Assembly: GCF_001425485.1 (NCBI RefSeq)
Contig: NZ_LMQW01000034.1
Coordinates: 186,001-250,000, forward strand
Source of the DNA: Aureimonas sp. Leaf427
Lineage (GTDB): Bacteria; Pseudomonadota; Alphaproteobacteria; Rhizobiales; Rhizobiaceae
Length of the DNA stretch: 64,000 nt
Direction: 5' to 3'
Within the stretch, counting starts at the first letter, position 1. Every line of letters begins with the position of its first letter. Of the stretch, positions 46,673-56,108 are shown in pieces. The notes beneath the pieces are model-generated. The model ran no database searches and was not told where the DNA came from. It worked only from the letters and a program-made list of their open reading frames with translations. Both the position numbers and the translations under genes were made by a program.

Positions 46673-48603
46673 CGGTCCGTTTCCTGAAGCTCGAGGATTT
46701 CGTAATCGGTATCGAGACGGGCAATATCGCCCTGGCTCTTTCCCATGGTCTGCATGTCCAGCATCAGCGACGAGGTGGCGTCCTGCTGCGCCTCCATTCG
46801 CTGACGAAGGGATTCGCCTTCTTGGAAGCGAGACTGAGCGAGGGAGAGACTGCGAACCTCCTCGATCCGCCGCCGCTTCTCCTCCTCCGTCATGATCGCG
46901 CCGGAGAGGTCCAAGCGGGTGCGCATGGCGTCGATCTCAGCACGCCCCGCAGCAGACCGGACGCCGATGCCGCGGAGGTCGAGTTCATGCCCGGCACGCA
47001 CGACCTCTTCGACGCGAGCAAACTCCTGCAGGCCGGCTTGCCGCTGGCGTTCGATCTCCATCAATTCGCCGTAGGACCGGGCGAGACCAGACGCCTGCTC
47101 GGCTTCCGCGTTGATCCGGTCGGCATCGGTGCGGCGATCGGGAACGAACTCGCGTAGGCGGCCCATGGACTCGCTAAGCTGCTTTCGCGCCATCCGCTCG
47201 GTGCTGGTCGAAAGGGAGTCAATCTGCCGTTGAGCGTCAGCGCTCGCGCGTGCGAGTTCGATCAGTTCGGCCCCCATCTTTTGCAAGGCCGCGTTCGCCG
47301 GGCTGAGATTGGCGATGCCGGCGACCTCCTCGACGAAGGAAGCCGCGTCGGCCGTTCCATCCCTCAGACCCTTGCGGAGTTTCAGGAGCGGTTCGGAAAA
47401 GGCCTCATAGCCAGCGGCAACGCGGAAGGCGTCGCGCCCCTCGCCAGTGCTGGCAGCGCCGCGGGCGGAGCCGCCCAGCACGACGCCGCTGCCGGAGCCG
47501 AAGGCGTCGAAGAGGGACGCGCGAGCGGACGTCTGGAGTTCCGCTTCACTGCGACGAAGGGCGAACGAACGCGCGGCCGCGGAGCTATATTCCTCGCTGG
47601 CTCTGAGCGCGACGCCGTACTCGTCCGCAATCTCGCCAATGATCCGGCGATGGTTCTCCATCGCCTCGTTGAGCGGCTTCACGGCGCTATCGGTGCGCGT
47701 CGCGAAGTAGATGGCCGCGCTGCCTGCCGCCAGGAGCCCGGCCGCGACGGCCGTCACCGGCGTCACCATTCCGGCGATGCCGGTCCCGATCGCGGCAAGA
47801 CTTCCCTTCACGCCGCCGGGCCCGTCCCCAAGCGCCTGGACGACCTGTCCGCCCTGCGAGGCCAGGATCTGGAACGGGCTCGCACCCATCGCCAGCATCG
47901 TTGCGACGTCGTTCACCTGATAGCCGAGGTTCGCCATCTGGTTCGAGGTGAGCTTCGTCGTCGCACCGACGTCGGCCATGGTTTTCTCGGCCAGCGCCAT
48001 GCGCGCACCGACCATCGCCTCCGCATCGGCAAGCTCACGGGTCGTGATCACCCCTCCCGCCGCGAGATCCCGGTATGTCGCGAGCTCGGCATTCAACTGC
48101 CGCTGAGCAGCGCTCAAGGGGTCGAGCTGCGATCGTAACCGCTCGGCCGCGCGCTCAGCCTCTTCAAAGACGGATGCAGACGCGCGGGCCGGGTTTGCAG
48201 CCTCTGCGCCGATGTTGAAGCGCTTCGAGATGTCCAGCGCGGCCCCGCTGTCCGAACCCGTCGCGCGGCCGGCATTCTGAAGGTTCGACTGAATCTTCGC
48301 GAGCTGTCGCGCGTACTCTTCGCCCTTGACGATGCCGGCGGACATGGCGCTGTCCAGCGCCTTCAGGTCTGTGTGAAACTGCTTCGTTGCTCGCCCCATG
48401 CCTTCGAGACGCGCCTGCAGAGCACGATAGCCGCGCTCCGCGCCGCCCAGGCGAACCGTCCCTTCAGCGACGACCTTGTAGGCGCCCTGGCTGGCTTCTG
48501 CGACGAGCTGCTGAGATCGTGCGATGGATTTGGCGACGCGCTCGAGCTCGCTGCCGCCCTCCTGGCGATAGCGGACAGTCAGGGTTTTGACGGTATTGCT
48601 CAT
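46669..48603 (-). CDS. phage tail length tape measure protein
   Basis: A 644-residue protein (start at 48603, MSNTVKTLTV, overlapping the upstream stop by four bases; 48609 is an alternative). Long coiled-coil stretches surround the tape-measure signature QMANLGYQVNDVATMLAMGASPFQILASQGGQVVQA near residue 220. A hydrophobic segment (VTPVTAVAAGLLAAGSAAIYF) follows, as in siphovirus tape measures. It is the only tail gene seen, and no tail tube, chaperone or baseplate genes accompany it. Short for a typical tape measure. Confidence 0.85.
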   Translation of the reverse strand: MSNTVKTLTVRYRQEGGSELERVAKSIARSQQLVAEASQGAYKVVAEGTVRLGGAERGYRALQARLEGMGRATKQFHTDLKALDSAMSAGIVKGEEYARQLAKIQSNLQNAGRATGSDSGAALDISKRFNIGAEAANPARASASVFEEAERAAERLRSQLDPLSAAQRQLNAELATYRDLAAGGVITTRELADAEAMVGARMALAEKTMADVGATTKLTSNQMANLGYQVNDVATMLAMGASPFQILASQGGQVVQALGDGPGGVKGSLAAIGTGIAGMVTPVTAVAAGLLAAGSAAIYFATRTDSAVKPLNEAMENHRRIIGEIADEYGVALRASEEYSSAAARSFALRRSEAELQTSARASLFDAFGSGSGVVLGGSARGAASTGEGRDAFRVAAGYEAFSEPLLKLRKGLRDGTADAASFVEEVAGIANLSPANAALQKMGAELIELARASADAQRQIDSLSTSTERMARKQLSESMGRLREFVPDRRTDADRINAEAEQASGLARSYGELMEIERQRQAGLQEFARVEEVVRAGHELDLRGIGVRSAAGRAEIDAMRTRLDLSGAIMTEEEKRRRIEEVRSLSLAQSRFQEGESLRQRMEAQQDATSSLMLDMQTMGKSQGDIARLDTDYEILELQETDR

Positions 48604-49649
48604 GAGCATGCCTCGCAGTTGAACGCGGAGGCGGCCTTCGCCTTGTCGGCCTTGCTCGCGTACGGGTTACAAGCAACGGAACAGAAGCTCCGCTTCTGTG
48701 AGGGGAAGTCGGGCTGGAAGGTTTGTCCGCAGGTCTTGCAGGACAGCACCGGCCGCGCCTCGCGCAAACCGGCGCGGGCTGACGCGCTGCAAGCGGTCGA
48801 GCAAAACTTGGAGAGACCTCGCTTCTCGGAAAAGCGCGGCCGGAAGATCGCGCGGCAAACGCCACAGGACACCTCGCGATCGGAGCGAGCTGTCGCGGTG
48901 TAGCAATCGAGCGAGCAGTATTTCGGGTTCTTCGTGCCTGGTCGGGCGGTGAAGGTCTTGCCGCAGCCGACGCACGATACCTCCCAGGATCGCCGCTGGC
49001 TCTCGCTAACGCAGCTGGTCGAGCAGAACCGAGCGTCGAGCCGGGAGGACAGGAACCGCTTGTTGCATTGTTCGCAGTTCCGGGCCCTTTCCTCGAGCGT
49101 CTTGGCCGAGCGCTCAGCGCATCGGGTCAGATACTCCGCGAGCGACACCTGCTCACCAAACTCGGATGCCTTCTTCCGGTAGGCGTACTGTCCGCATTCG
49201 AAGCTGCAATACTTCACCGGGTTGCCGGCATGGGTCTTCCGATCCGGCGGAATGCGCCCGTTGCAGTGGGCGCAGAAAGTCCGCAGCGTTCCCACGCTCG
49301 AGACGAAGTCGGGTTGCCCATCAGCCCAGGAGGGCCGGGTCGCGCCAAGCTCCTTCAGGGCCGCCGCTACGATCTCAGCCGCGCAAGAATCCGCGTCCTT
49401 CCACGCCCAACCTCTCTCGATCAGGCCGATGCGAAGGCCATGACGAGATGCGCCTTCGAACGCGAAGACGGTCGGATCGCCGGCGGCCAGGATTACCTTC
49501 GCCTGCCCCACGAGGTGAATGAAGCGCTTGGTGTTCAGCTTGCGATACTTGACCTTGGCCGAGACCGCCGCGCGACGGGCTTTCCGCGCGCGATCCTTGC
49601 CAAGCTCCTGCCGCAGGTAGGTCGCGAATTCCGGCGTGATGTGGAGCAT
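48600..49649 (-). CDS. multi-zinc-finger protein between connector and tape measure
   Basis: A 349-residue protein. The first 120 residues form a unique domain (VFAFEGASRHGLRIGLIERGWAWKDADS, RPSWADGQPDF). Then come five C-x2-C...C-x3-C fingers: CAHC/CSFEC, CEQC/CSTSC, CVGC/CSLDC, CGVC/CSTAC and CKTC/CSVAC, and a last half finger CEACS before the stop. Such repeats usually bind Zn and often DNA, as in phage HNH homing enzymes; no HNH motif is seen. It starts one base inside the connector stop. A truncated homing-type DNA-binding region fused to a phage protein is one explanation. Confidence 0.6.
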   Translation of the reverse strand: MLHITPEFATYLRQELGKDRARKARRAAVSAKVKYRKLNTKRFIHLVGQAKVILAAGDPTVFAFEGASRHGLRIGLIERGWAWKDADSCAAEIVAAALKELGATRPSWADGQPDFVSSVGTLRTFCAHCNGRIPPDRKTHAGNPVKYCSFECGQYAYRKKASEFGEQVSLAEYLTRCAERSAKTLEERARNCEQCNKRFLSSRLDARFCSTSCVSESQRRSWEVSCVGCGKTFTARPGTKNPKYCSLDCYTATARSDREVSCGVCRAIFRPRFSEKRGLSKFCSTACSASARAGLREARPVLSCKTCGQTFQPDFPSQKRSFCSVACNPYASKADKAKAASAFNCEACS

Positions 49650-50266
49650 CAGAAGATCCTCCGATAATCGGCAAGCAGGCCTGCCGCTTCAGGATCCGCG
49701 AGGCCGGCGCCGGCGGACGGAACCCAGAACGATGTCGCGCCAACCCCCTCCGTCGTTTCGCTCTTGATGAGCGCGTCACGACCGCGGATGGAGAGGTAGG
49801 CAGCGACGAGCTTGATGGCGGCGCGTTCAACGGCTGGCGGCAGCGTGGATGGAGGAGCGTCGGCATTGTCCGTGGGCAGGACATAGCCTGCGGCATAGGT
49901 GACAGAGACCCGGTCTCCCCACCCTACGCGCCAACCGTCGTCATCGATGCGAAAGAGTAAGCCGGTTGCGGGATCGTACTGGACGAAGCGAGGCTCGATT
50001 ATCTCGGACCCTCGACGAACTTCGTCGAAGGACGTGACCGCCGATCGACCGAGGAGAACGGCACCGCTCGCGGACGGTCCCTCGAAAGTCTCACGGACGG
50101 TCTCGGTCGCGAACGGCCGGCGGCAGTGATCGACGATCGCGCTGGAGGCGTGCTCGATCAGGATGCGCACCGTCGCATCATCGCCCACGCCGAACCCCAG
50201 GAGAGCCCGAGCGCGTTCGATCGTGGTCAGCTTGGTGTCCGTTGCGGGCGTGATGACGGTGATCAT
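49649..50266 (-). CDS. phage head-tail connector protein (gp6-like)
   Basis: A 205-residue protein with the usual helical start (TTIERARALLGFGVGDDATVRILIEHASSAIVDHCRRPF), a strand-rich middle and WVPSAGAGLADPEAAGLLADYRRIF at the end. This pattern is that of HK97 gp6/phi-like connectors. ATG 50266 has an AAGGAG site eight bases ahead; a GTG at 50275 is also open. Function: ring below the portal. Confidence 0.75.
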   Translation of the reverse strand: MITVITPATDTKLTTIERARALLGFGVGDDATVRILIEHASSAIVDHCRRPFATETVRETFEGPSASGAVLLGRSAVTSFDEVRRGSEIIEPRFVQYDPATGLLFRIDDDGWRVGWGDRVSVTYAAGYVLPTDNADAPPSTLPPAVERAAIKLVAAYLSIRGRDALIKSETTEGVGATSFWVPSAGAGLADPEAAGLLADYRRIF

Positions 50267-50271
50267 GGTGA

Positions 50272-50520
50272 TCACTCCTTCGGCGTGTCGGGAAGCGGCT
50301 TGCGTACGGAGCTCTTCGCCGCCTTGTTCGAAGGTTCGACAGCCATTTTGTTTTCGGGCGTGGGAGCGCTCTTCACGCGGCGCGCAAGTCCGGAAGCCAC
50401 GAGCTGCTCAGCTCGCGTCGCGGTAACTGGAAACACGTCGCCGATGTCGCAGACGACGGTCTGCGGGGTATGGTGGACGTTGAATGGCTTCAGCGCCTCA
50501 ATCTCGACTTCGCTGGTCAT
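50272..50520 (-). CDS. small phage protein of the head operon
   Basis: An 82-residue protein with a short beta-type N-terminal domain (EALKPFNVHHTPQTVVCDIGDVFPVTATRAEQLVASGLA), as found in small head proteins that follow the capsid gene in rhizobial phages, and a basic disordered tail. Its stop overlaps the GTG alternative of the connector gene. Exact role not known. Confidence 0.6.
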   Translation of the reverse strand: MTSEVEIEALKPFNVHHTPQTVVCDIGDVFPVTATRAEQLVASGLARRVKSAPTPENKMAVEPSNKAAKSSVRKPLPDTPKE

Positions 50521-50580
50521 GGTTCTGATCTCCGGTTCGGGAAAGGTGAGCCGGGCTGTCGGGCGCCCGGCTCCTTGTCG

Positions 50581-51846
50581 TCAGCCAGCGTTGCCGGCGA
50601 CGAGGTTGCCGTAGACGAAGGACTCGGGCCGAGTGACAGCGAGCGCGACGCGCTCCTCGGCCCGGATCGTCACCGCGTTCTTGATGAAGTTGTCGCGGTC
50701 CTCGGTGGAGACCTGAACGTTCGCATCCTCGCGATCGAAGAGCTGGGCGCCCATGTTGAAGGCGCCCGTCAGGAACTTGCCTGGCGCGATGGCATCGCTG
50801 TCGACGACCGGAAGGCCCCAGATGCGCTTCTCGACGACGCCACGCGGATCGCCGATCACGTAGCGACCATCGCCATCCTTCAGCGTCTCGATCTCCGCCC
50901 AATCGATCGGGTTCATCACCACAGCCGTCGCGCGGTAAAGCGCGATACGCACCTGAAGGATGGCACGGCGGATACGGTCGATCTTCGTATCGCTCGGAAG
51001 CGAGTAGGTTCCGAAGGCGAACGCCGTTGACTGAGGCACGATGCCGAGGAGGTTCTGCCCGGTGCCGTCGCCCCCGAGGATCTGAGCTTCCTCGACCATC
51101 GCGAGCCCGTATCGCAGCCGGCCGTCGATGTAGGACTGCAGAAGCGGGATATCGTCGAGGACCTGCTTCGAGGCATGGATCCAGTGCGCGAGCGTGCGGA
51201 CGGGCGTCGAGAGGAGATCGAACGAGAGATCAGACTGTGGCTTCAACGCGAGTTCGGCGACCGGCGCGGCCATGTTCTGGAAACCGGTCTCCTTCACGTA
51301 CTCGATGGCATTTGAGTCGGTCCGGCCGGGCATCATCAAGTCACGGATGGTGAAGGTGCGTTCGCCGGGCGTGACGATGTATGGCAGGCGCTGCGGGCGG
51401 ATCGCGTCACCCACGCCACCGGTCCCGGTCGTCGCACTGGTGACGCTGGTCACGGCCTTGACCGCGATGCGCGCCGTGCCGCCGCCGCGCGTCTTCATGC
51501 CCTTCCACTCGTCGCTCTCAGTGAAGGTGTTGCCGAGCGTCTTGACCGCCGGGCCGTCGCCGCCGCCGCGACGCGCAAGCTTCTGCTCCACCGCCAGAAG
51601 CTGGGTCTGGAGATCGGTGCCGGCCTTGGCGAGGCTGGTCAGCGCCGCCTTCGTGTCCGCGAGCATCTGCCCGTGGTCCTTGATCTCCGCGGCCGCCTTG
51701 TCGGCGAAGGCCTTGATCTCGGCATCCCGGGTCGCGAGAGCGTCGCGAAGGGCACGGATTTCGAGCTGGTCGTCGGCGGCGTCGCCGGCGGCCTTCGTGT
51801 GGAACGCGCGATGGGCCGCGGTCAGCTTGGTATCGTGGATCGACAT
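50581..51846 (-). CDS. HK97-family major capsid protein
   Basis: A 421-residue major capsid protein. The first 110 residues are a charged coiled-coil delta domain (ALRDALATRDAEIKAFADKAAAEIKDHGQMLADTK) that the protease would remove. The HK97 core follows with RTLAHWIHASKQVLDDIPLLQSYIDGRL, NPIDWAEIETLKDGDGRYV and WGLPVVDSDAIAPGKFLTGAF. The start at 51846 has an AAGGA site. It follows the prohead protease by 12 bases. Confidence 0.93.
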   Translation of the reverse strand: MSIHDTKLTAAHRAFHTKAAGDAADDQLEIRALRDALATRDAEIKAFADKAAAEIKDHGQMLADTKAALTSLAKAGTDLQTQLLAVEQKLARRGGGDGPAVKTLGNTFTESDEWKGMKTRGGGTARIAVKAVTSVTSATTGTGGVGDAIRPQRLPYIVTPGERTFTIRDLMMPGRTDSNAIEYVKETGFQNMAAPVAELALKPQSDLSFDLLSTPVRTLAHWIHASKQVLDDIPLLQSYIDGRLRYGLAMVEEAQILGGDGTGQNLLGIVPQSTAFAFGTYSLPSDTKIDRIRRAILQVRIALYRATAVVMNPIDWAEIETLKDGDGRYVIGDPRGVVEKRIWGLPVVDSDAIAPGKFLTGAFNMGAQLFDREDANVQVSTEDRDNFIKNAVTIRAEERVALAVTRPESFVYGNLVAGNAG

Positions 51847-51858
51847 GGTCAGGGTCCT

Positions 51859-52557
51859 TCAGAAAGTCGGGAGGGTGAGAGGGGTGCTCAGTGCCTTCAG
51901 GAGGTCGCTGACCTCGCCGGCGCTGCTGCTGCCGGGGCCGCGCGCGGCCCAGGCGTTGAAACCGACATCAGCGATCGTGTCGGCATCGGAGCGCGCAAAG
52001 CCTCGATCGCTGAGGAGCGCCTTGAACTCGCGGTCGCTGATCCGTTCGCCTGCCGCGAGCTTTGCCTTGATCGTGTCGACCCGGGCCTCATCGTTCGCGG
52101 GATTGGTGACGACGGAGACCTCGACGAGATCGACCCGCTTCAGGGTCCGAATGCGCGTCTTCTCGTCGAAGCTGTCCTCGCGCGTGTAGAAGCCGATGGA
52201 GAGTCCCGTAATGGCGCCGGCCTTCATGCCGCGATGAGCGACACGGGCGTTCGGCGCCTCGTCGGTCCACAGTTCCCCTTCGAGAAAGAGGCCGTGATCG
52301 TCTTCGCGCATCACGTCCCATTGCCCGATCGGCTCATCGGAGCGGTGCTGCCAAAGGATCGGAAGCGTCCGGCCTTTGCCCTTCGTGTCGGCAATGCTCG
52401 CCGCGAAGGCGCCAGGCGCAACGATCTCGCGATAGCTGTCGACCACGCCCCAGACGCTGCCATAGCCAGAGAAGTGGCCGGACGCGTCCGGCTTGGCCTT
52501 GATGCAGAGGTCGAAGCTCCGATGCTGCGTGATCGAGTCCTTGCGCTCCATGGTCAT
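51859..52557 (-). CDS. HK97-family prohead protease
   Basis: A 232-residue U35-type serine protease: GYGSVWGVVDSYREIVAPGAFAASI near residue 32, the catalytic His in PILWQHRSDEPIG and Ser in KAGAITGLSIGFYTRE, then VDLVEVSVVTNPAN. It matures the capsid. ATG 52557 overlaps the portal stop (ATGA). Length is normal for the family. Confidence 0.92.
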   Translation of the reverse strand: MTMERKDSITQHRSFDLCIKAKPDASGHFSGYGSVWGVVDSYREIVAPGAFAASIADTKGKGRTLPILWQHRSDEPIGQWDVMREDDHGLFLEGELWTDEAPNARVAHRGMKAGAITGLSIGFYTREDSFDEKTRIRTLKRVDLVEVSVVTNPANDEARVDTIKAKLAAGERISDREFKALLSDRGFARSDADTIADVGFNAWAARGPGSSSAGEVSDLLKALSTPLTLPTF

Positions 52558-53807
52558 TCTCCTGGGATCGGTTCGCCGGGCGCCGGCTGGACGCGCGCTG
52601 GCTTGCGGCCGGCCTGATCGAGCGGCACGAGGGTCGAGTTGACGAGGTGGACGTCTCCGCCAGGGAAGCGCGGCAGGTTCTCGCGATCGGCGATCTGGTT
52701 CGGCGTAATGGCCGCGACCTGCATCAGCTTCGAATACATCTCGGCGCGTCCGGCGCTGTCGGCGCGAAGGAGGCCTTCGACGGTGAATTCAGCGTAGAGC
52801 GAGGCGCGTTCCGCTGGCGCGATCAAGGAGCGTTTGAGCGCCTGCTCGATCCGCGTCAGGTACGGACGAAGACCGAGCGTGAGCCAACCGAGCATGATCT
52901 GTTCGACGCCGGCTCCAAACATGGTCTGTCCGGCCGAGCTGTGCCCGACGAGCACAGGCGGCACGCCGAACCATCGGCAAATCTCCTCGATGTGGAAGGC
53001 ACGGGTCGCCAGCATCTCGGCATCCCGAGGCGGCATGTTCACGTCCTGCCATTTGAACCCGGCCGCTCCCTCCATCAGCAGCGTCTTGCCGGCGTTCTCT
53101 GATCCGGTGATCGGCTCGATGAGAGCCGTCTTCGCCTGCTGCCGCTGTTCCGGCGTCAGGAGCTTGTCGCCCTCGTAGGTGATGATTCCACCCGGCCGCA
53201 TGCCATTGGCGAAGGTCCGAGCGGAGGCCTCGTCCGTCGCGATCGCCGCGCCCAAAGTCTGCCGAGCATGCCCAACGGGAGAAAGGCCGAGATCACCGCC
53301 AAGACCGAAGCCACGGACGTGCATCAGTTCGCCATCACCGAACTCGATCACACCGCGCGGGTCCGAGTACCGGTAACGCAGCGCATCGGACTGGTCGCGG
53401 TAGACCATCATCAAGTCCGGCCGCAGCAAGGTCATCGAGACGACGCCGCCGGAAACGCCACGGCCGAGCTCCACATATGCGTTGCCCCAGATCAGCAGGT
53501 GAGCGACCAGACCCTCCCAGAACTCCACCGACGTTTGATCGGCGTTCGGCATGTCATGGATGAGCGGATAGAGCGGGTGACCGCTCGCCACGTCGCGGCC
53601 ACCGTCGGCACGCCGCACGTAGAGCGAGAACGGAAGGGTCGCGATCGTCTGGGAGATCAGACGGACGCACGCCCAGAACGTCGCGATCTGCATCGCCGTG
53701 TCCGGCGTGACGTTCTTTCCCGCCCAGGACTCCGTCCCGAAGTAGGTCCGCCAGATGCGGCTTTCCTTCAGGCCGAAGCGGCGCGCGAGGGTCGTGAGCG
53801 CGTTCAT
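52554..53807 (-). CDS. phage portal protein
   Basis: A 417-residue portal of the HK97 family. Key parts are TFWACVRLISQTIATLPFSLYVR near residue 45, the GNAYVELGR segment, SPVGHARQTLGAAIATD, then RAFHIEEICRWFGVPPVLVGHSSAGQ in the stem-clip region. The start at 53807 overlaps the terminase stop by four bases. The portal is the DNA entry ring and packaging-motor base. Confidence 0.93.
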   Translation of the reverse strand: MNALTTLARRFGLKESRIWRTYFGTESWAGKNVTPDTAMQIATFWACVRLISQTIATLPFSLYVRRADGGRDVASGHPLYPLIHDMPNADQTSVEFWEGLVAHLLIWGNAYVELGRGVSGGVVSMTLLRPDLMMVYRDQSDALRYRYSDPRGVIEFGDGELMHVRGFGLGGDLGLSPVGHARQTLGAAIATDEASARTFANGMRPGGIITYEGDKLLTPEQRQQAKTALIEPITGSENAGKTLLMEGAAGFKWQDVNMPPRDAEMLATRAFHIEEICRWFGVPPVLVGHSSAGQTMFGAGVEQIMLGWLTLGLRPYLTRIEQALKRSLIAPAERASLYAEFTVEGLLRADSAGRAEMYSKLMQVAAITPNQIADRENLPRFPGGDVHLVNSTLVPLDQAGRKPARVQPAPGEPIPGE

Positions 53808-55465
53808 GCCGTCACCGCATTGTTGAGGAAGTCGTCGAGATCGATCGGAGCGGCCGGCTGGAAGCGCTTCGCGAGGCCAAGCGCCATCACGAGCGTCACG
53901 GCCGGATCGACGCGGACGGGTCCGCGTCCATTCGAGCGATCCTTCGCGATCTTCAGATTGCCGGCAGGATCGCTGTCCATGATGGCGCCGGCGACCGCTG
54001 CGGTGAGCACAGGATGGCCGCCGTGACGGACACGACCGGTCAGAGCCAGTTCGGCGAACCAATCCACCGCCGGGCCCATCTCCTTGAAGCCCTGGCCGAA
54101 CGGCTCGAGCGGGACCGGGAAATTGCCGTCGATCTCCTCGAGATCCTGTTTAAAGTCGTCGACCCGCCACCGGTCGAAGCCGAGCACCACAATGTTGAAC
54201 TCGGCCGCAAGCGCGACGAGCTGCGCAGCGACGAAGCCATAGCGAATCGTCGGCCCCGGCACCGCGATCATGTGGCCGGCCTTGATCCAAGCGCGAAAAC
54301 GATCCTGTTCGGACGGCCGGCGGACACCCAGCTGGCCTTCCGGCGTCCAGCACCATTGCAGAACGTCAAAGCCGGGCTCTTCAGCGTCATCCGGAAAGAC
54401 GAGCGTCAGGCTGGTGAGGTCGTGCTTGCCGGAAAGATCCAGCGCGGCGAAACACGTGCGGCCGGCCAGCTCGCTCCGATCCACAGTGACGTTTCCGCGA
54501 CGCCAGACGGCTGCCGTCACGATGCGATTTTCCTCGCGCGCGTCGACGCGCTGATTCAGACGAAGGTTTCGAAACGATGCCTCGAAGGCCGGGATGCGCC
54601 GGGCGCGCGCCGCGGCCTCGCGCATCTCCTGCAGCGAGACGTATTTTCCAAGGGCCGGATTGCAGGCGAGCCAAGTGGCTTCGGCGAAGGGATCGGCCTC
54701 CGGCGGTGCGCAGATGAGCTGGACGAAGATGCTCGGATCGGCGCCGCTGAGACCATCATCGATGAGCTGCGAGAGCGGGTGATCGTCGTCGGGCGCCTGC
54801 GTCGAAATGATGAGGGCAAGCGCTTCGCGGCGCTTTCCAAGACCATTCATCAGGTTGTCGAGAAGCTCCCGATCGCGAGCCTGAGCAAGCTCGTCGTACA
54901 CAAAAAGCGACGGCGCGAGACCGTGGGCTCGACGCGCGTCGGCTGAAAGGGCTTCGTAGACCGATCCCTTACCGATACCGTCCAGCACCTCGATCTTCTT
55001 CAGGAAGCGCTGCACGTTCACGCGCGCGGCAAACTCCGGAATGCCGAGCAGCATCGCCTCGCACTCGTTGAAGATGATGGCGGCCTGCTGACGATCGATC
55101 GCGCCAGAGTAGACCTCGCCACGGGCTTCGCTCTCCGGTCCAAGCAGGTGACAGAGGACAAGACCAGCCGCGAGGCCTGTCTTGCCATTGCCCTTTGGTG
55201 CGCTCGACACGCCGATCCGGCGCCGACGCATGCCCTTGGCGTCCAGATCGCCGTAGATCTGCAGGATGAAATCCCGCTGCCCGGGAAGGAGCTTCATCCG
55301 CTTCCCCGCCAGCGGACCCTTCGTGATCGGCAGGAACTGCAGAAAGGCGATCACGCGTTCAGCGCGGCCGAGGCCCTTCTTCTGCCAAGGCAGCGTCCGC
55401 CGGCGGGCGGGAAGAGCCTCCCGAGCCAGCTTGAGGCGAGATGCGCCAGGTCCGCGGAGGCCCAT
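53804..55465 (-). CDS. terL: terminase large subunit
   Basis: A 553-residue packaging motor and nuclease. Walker A is SSAPKGNGKTGLAAG (near residue 88), Walker B FVYDELAQARDREL (near 190), and STQAPDDDHP follows as the coupling motif. The nuclease begins FAALDLSGKHD with the first metal Asp. The N-terminal LPGQRDFILQIYGD segment is common to this type. Overlaps the preceding small gene by one base. Confidence 0.94.
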   Translation of the reverse strand: MGLRGPGASRLKLAREALPARRRTLPWQKKGLGRAERVIAFLQFLPITKGPLAGKRMKLLPGQRDFILQIYGDLDAKGMRRRRIGVSSAPKGNGKTGLAAGLVLCHLLGPESEARGEVYSGAIDRQQAAIIFNECEAMLLGIPEFAARVNVQRFLKKIEVLDGIGKGSVYEALSADARRAHGLAPSLFVYDELAQARDRELLDNLMNGLGKRREALALIISTQAPDDDHPLSQLIDDGLSGADPSIFVQLICAPPEADPFAEATWLACNPALGKYVSLQEMREAAARARRIPAFEASFRNLRLNQRVDAREENRIVTAAVWRRGNVTVDRSELAGRTCFAALDLSGKHDLTSLTLVFPDDAEEPGFDVLQWCWTPEGQLGVRRPSEQDRFRAWIKAGHMIAVPGPTIRYGFVAAQLVALAAEFNIVVLGFDRWRVDDFKQDLEEIDGNFPVPLEPFGQGFKEMGPAVDWFAELALTGRVRHGGHPVLTAAVAGAIMDSDPAGNLKIAKDRSNGRGPVRVDPAVTLVMALGLAKRFQPAAPIDLDDFLNNAVTA

Positions 55466-55707
55466 CAGAAAGCCCTCCGCGAGCGACCGAGATCGAAATC
55501 AGCGGCAACTAACTCTGAAGAGAGGTACCCCAACCGGTCTTGATCCCCTTGGGGTCCAGCTTTCGACCCCCCCGCCTTGCCCGACGCGATGGAGACAGCC
55601 AAGGAGGCTCCATGGCGGGCCTCTTCGATCCGAGGACGCGAGGCTGCATTCGTCGAGCGAACGGCGTCCAAGGTTTTCCAGCGGTCAGAGCGGAGGGTGC
55701 GAGACAT
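55465..55707 (-). CDS. small protein before terL, possible terminase small subunit
   Basis: An 80-residue basic protein (MSRTLRSDRWKTLDAVRSTN) in the place where a small terminase subunit is usually encoded. Its stop overlaps the terL ATG (TGATG), which supports translation, but I see no ribosome site and no clear small-terminase HTH. Low-confidence function. Confidence 0.45.
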   Translation of the reverse strand: MSRTLRSDRWKTLDAVRSTNAASRPRIEEARHGASLAVSIASGKAGGSKAGPQGDQDRLGYLSSELVAADFDLGRSRRAF

Positions 55708-55712
55708 GACGA

Positions 55713-56108
55713 TCAGAGCGCCCAGCCCGTGTCGAGGATCGCGAACTTCTGCCCAGGCCGAACGGCGATATCGGCATGGCTGGGAATGTTGTTCACGAGC
55801 GGCGGGTCAATGACCGCGCGAGGAACCGCTTCGACCGCGACATTCGAGGTGCCGAAGGCCGGTGTCTCGGTGCCTTCCCAGATGGCGACGTAGCTCCAGC
55901 CAGCGCCGCTCTTGGCGACGTCGTCCACATAGCGGCCGCGAAGAGAGACGATGAGATCACAGCCCTTGGGCGCGGCCGGAACGGTGATGACCTCGCTCAT
56001 GGCCGAGCTCGTGGCGGTCAGCTTGCCGCTGGCGACGATCTTCGTGAACGCGGCGTTGTCGGTGTATCCTCGCAGGTGAGCGAAGATCGTGTAGCGGGCA
56101 GCACTCAT
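55713..56108 (-). CDS. phage structural-type hypothetical protein
   Basis: A 131-residue beta-rich protein (SGKLTATSSAMSEVITVP, GCDLIVSLRGRYVDDV, GWSYVAIWEGTETPAFG) without a known domain. It may be a head decoration or minor structural protein by position between HNH and the packaging genes. The ATG at 56108 overlaps the HNH stop (ATGA). Confidence 0.65.
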   Translation of the reverse strand: MSAARYTIFAHLRGYTDNAAFTKIVASGKLTATSSAMSEVITVPAAPKGCDLIVSLRGRYVDDVAKSGAGWSYVAIWEGTETPAFGTSNVAVEAVPRAVIDPPLVNNIPSHADIAVRPGQKFAILDTGWAL

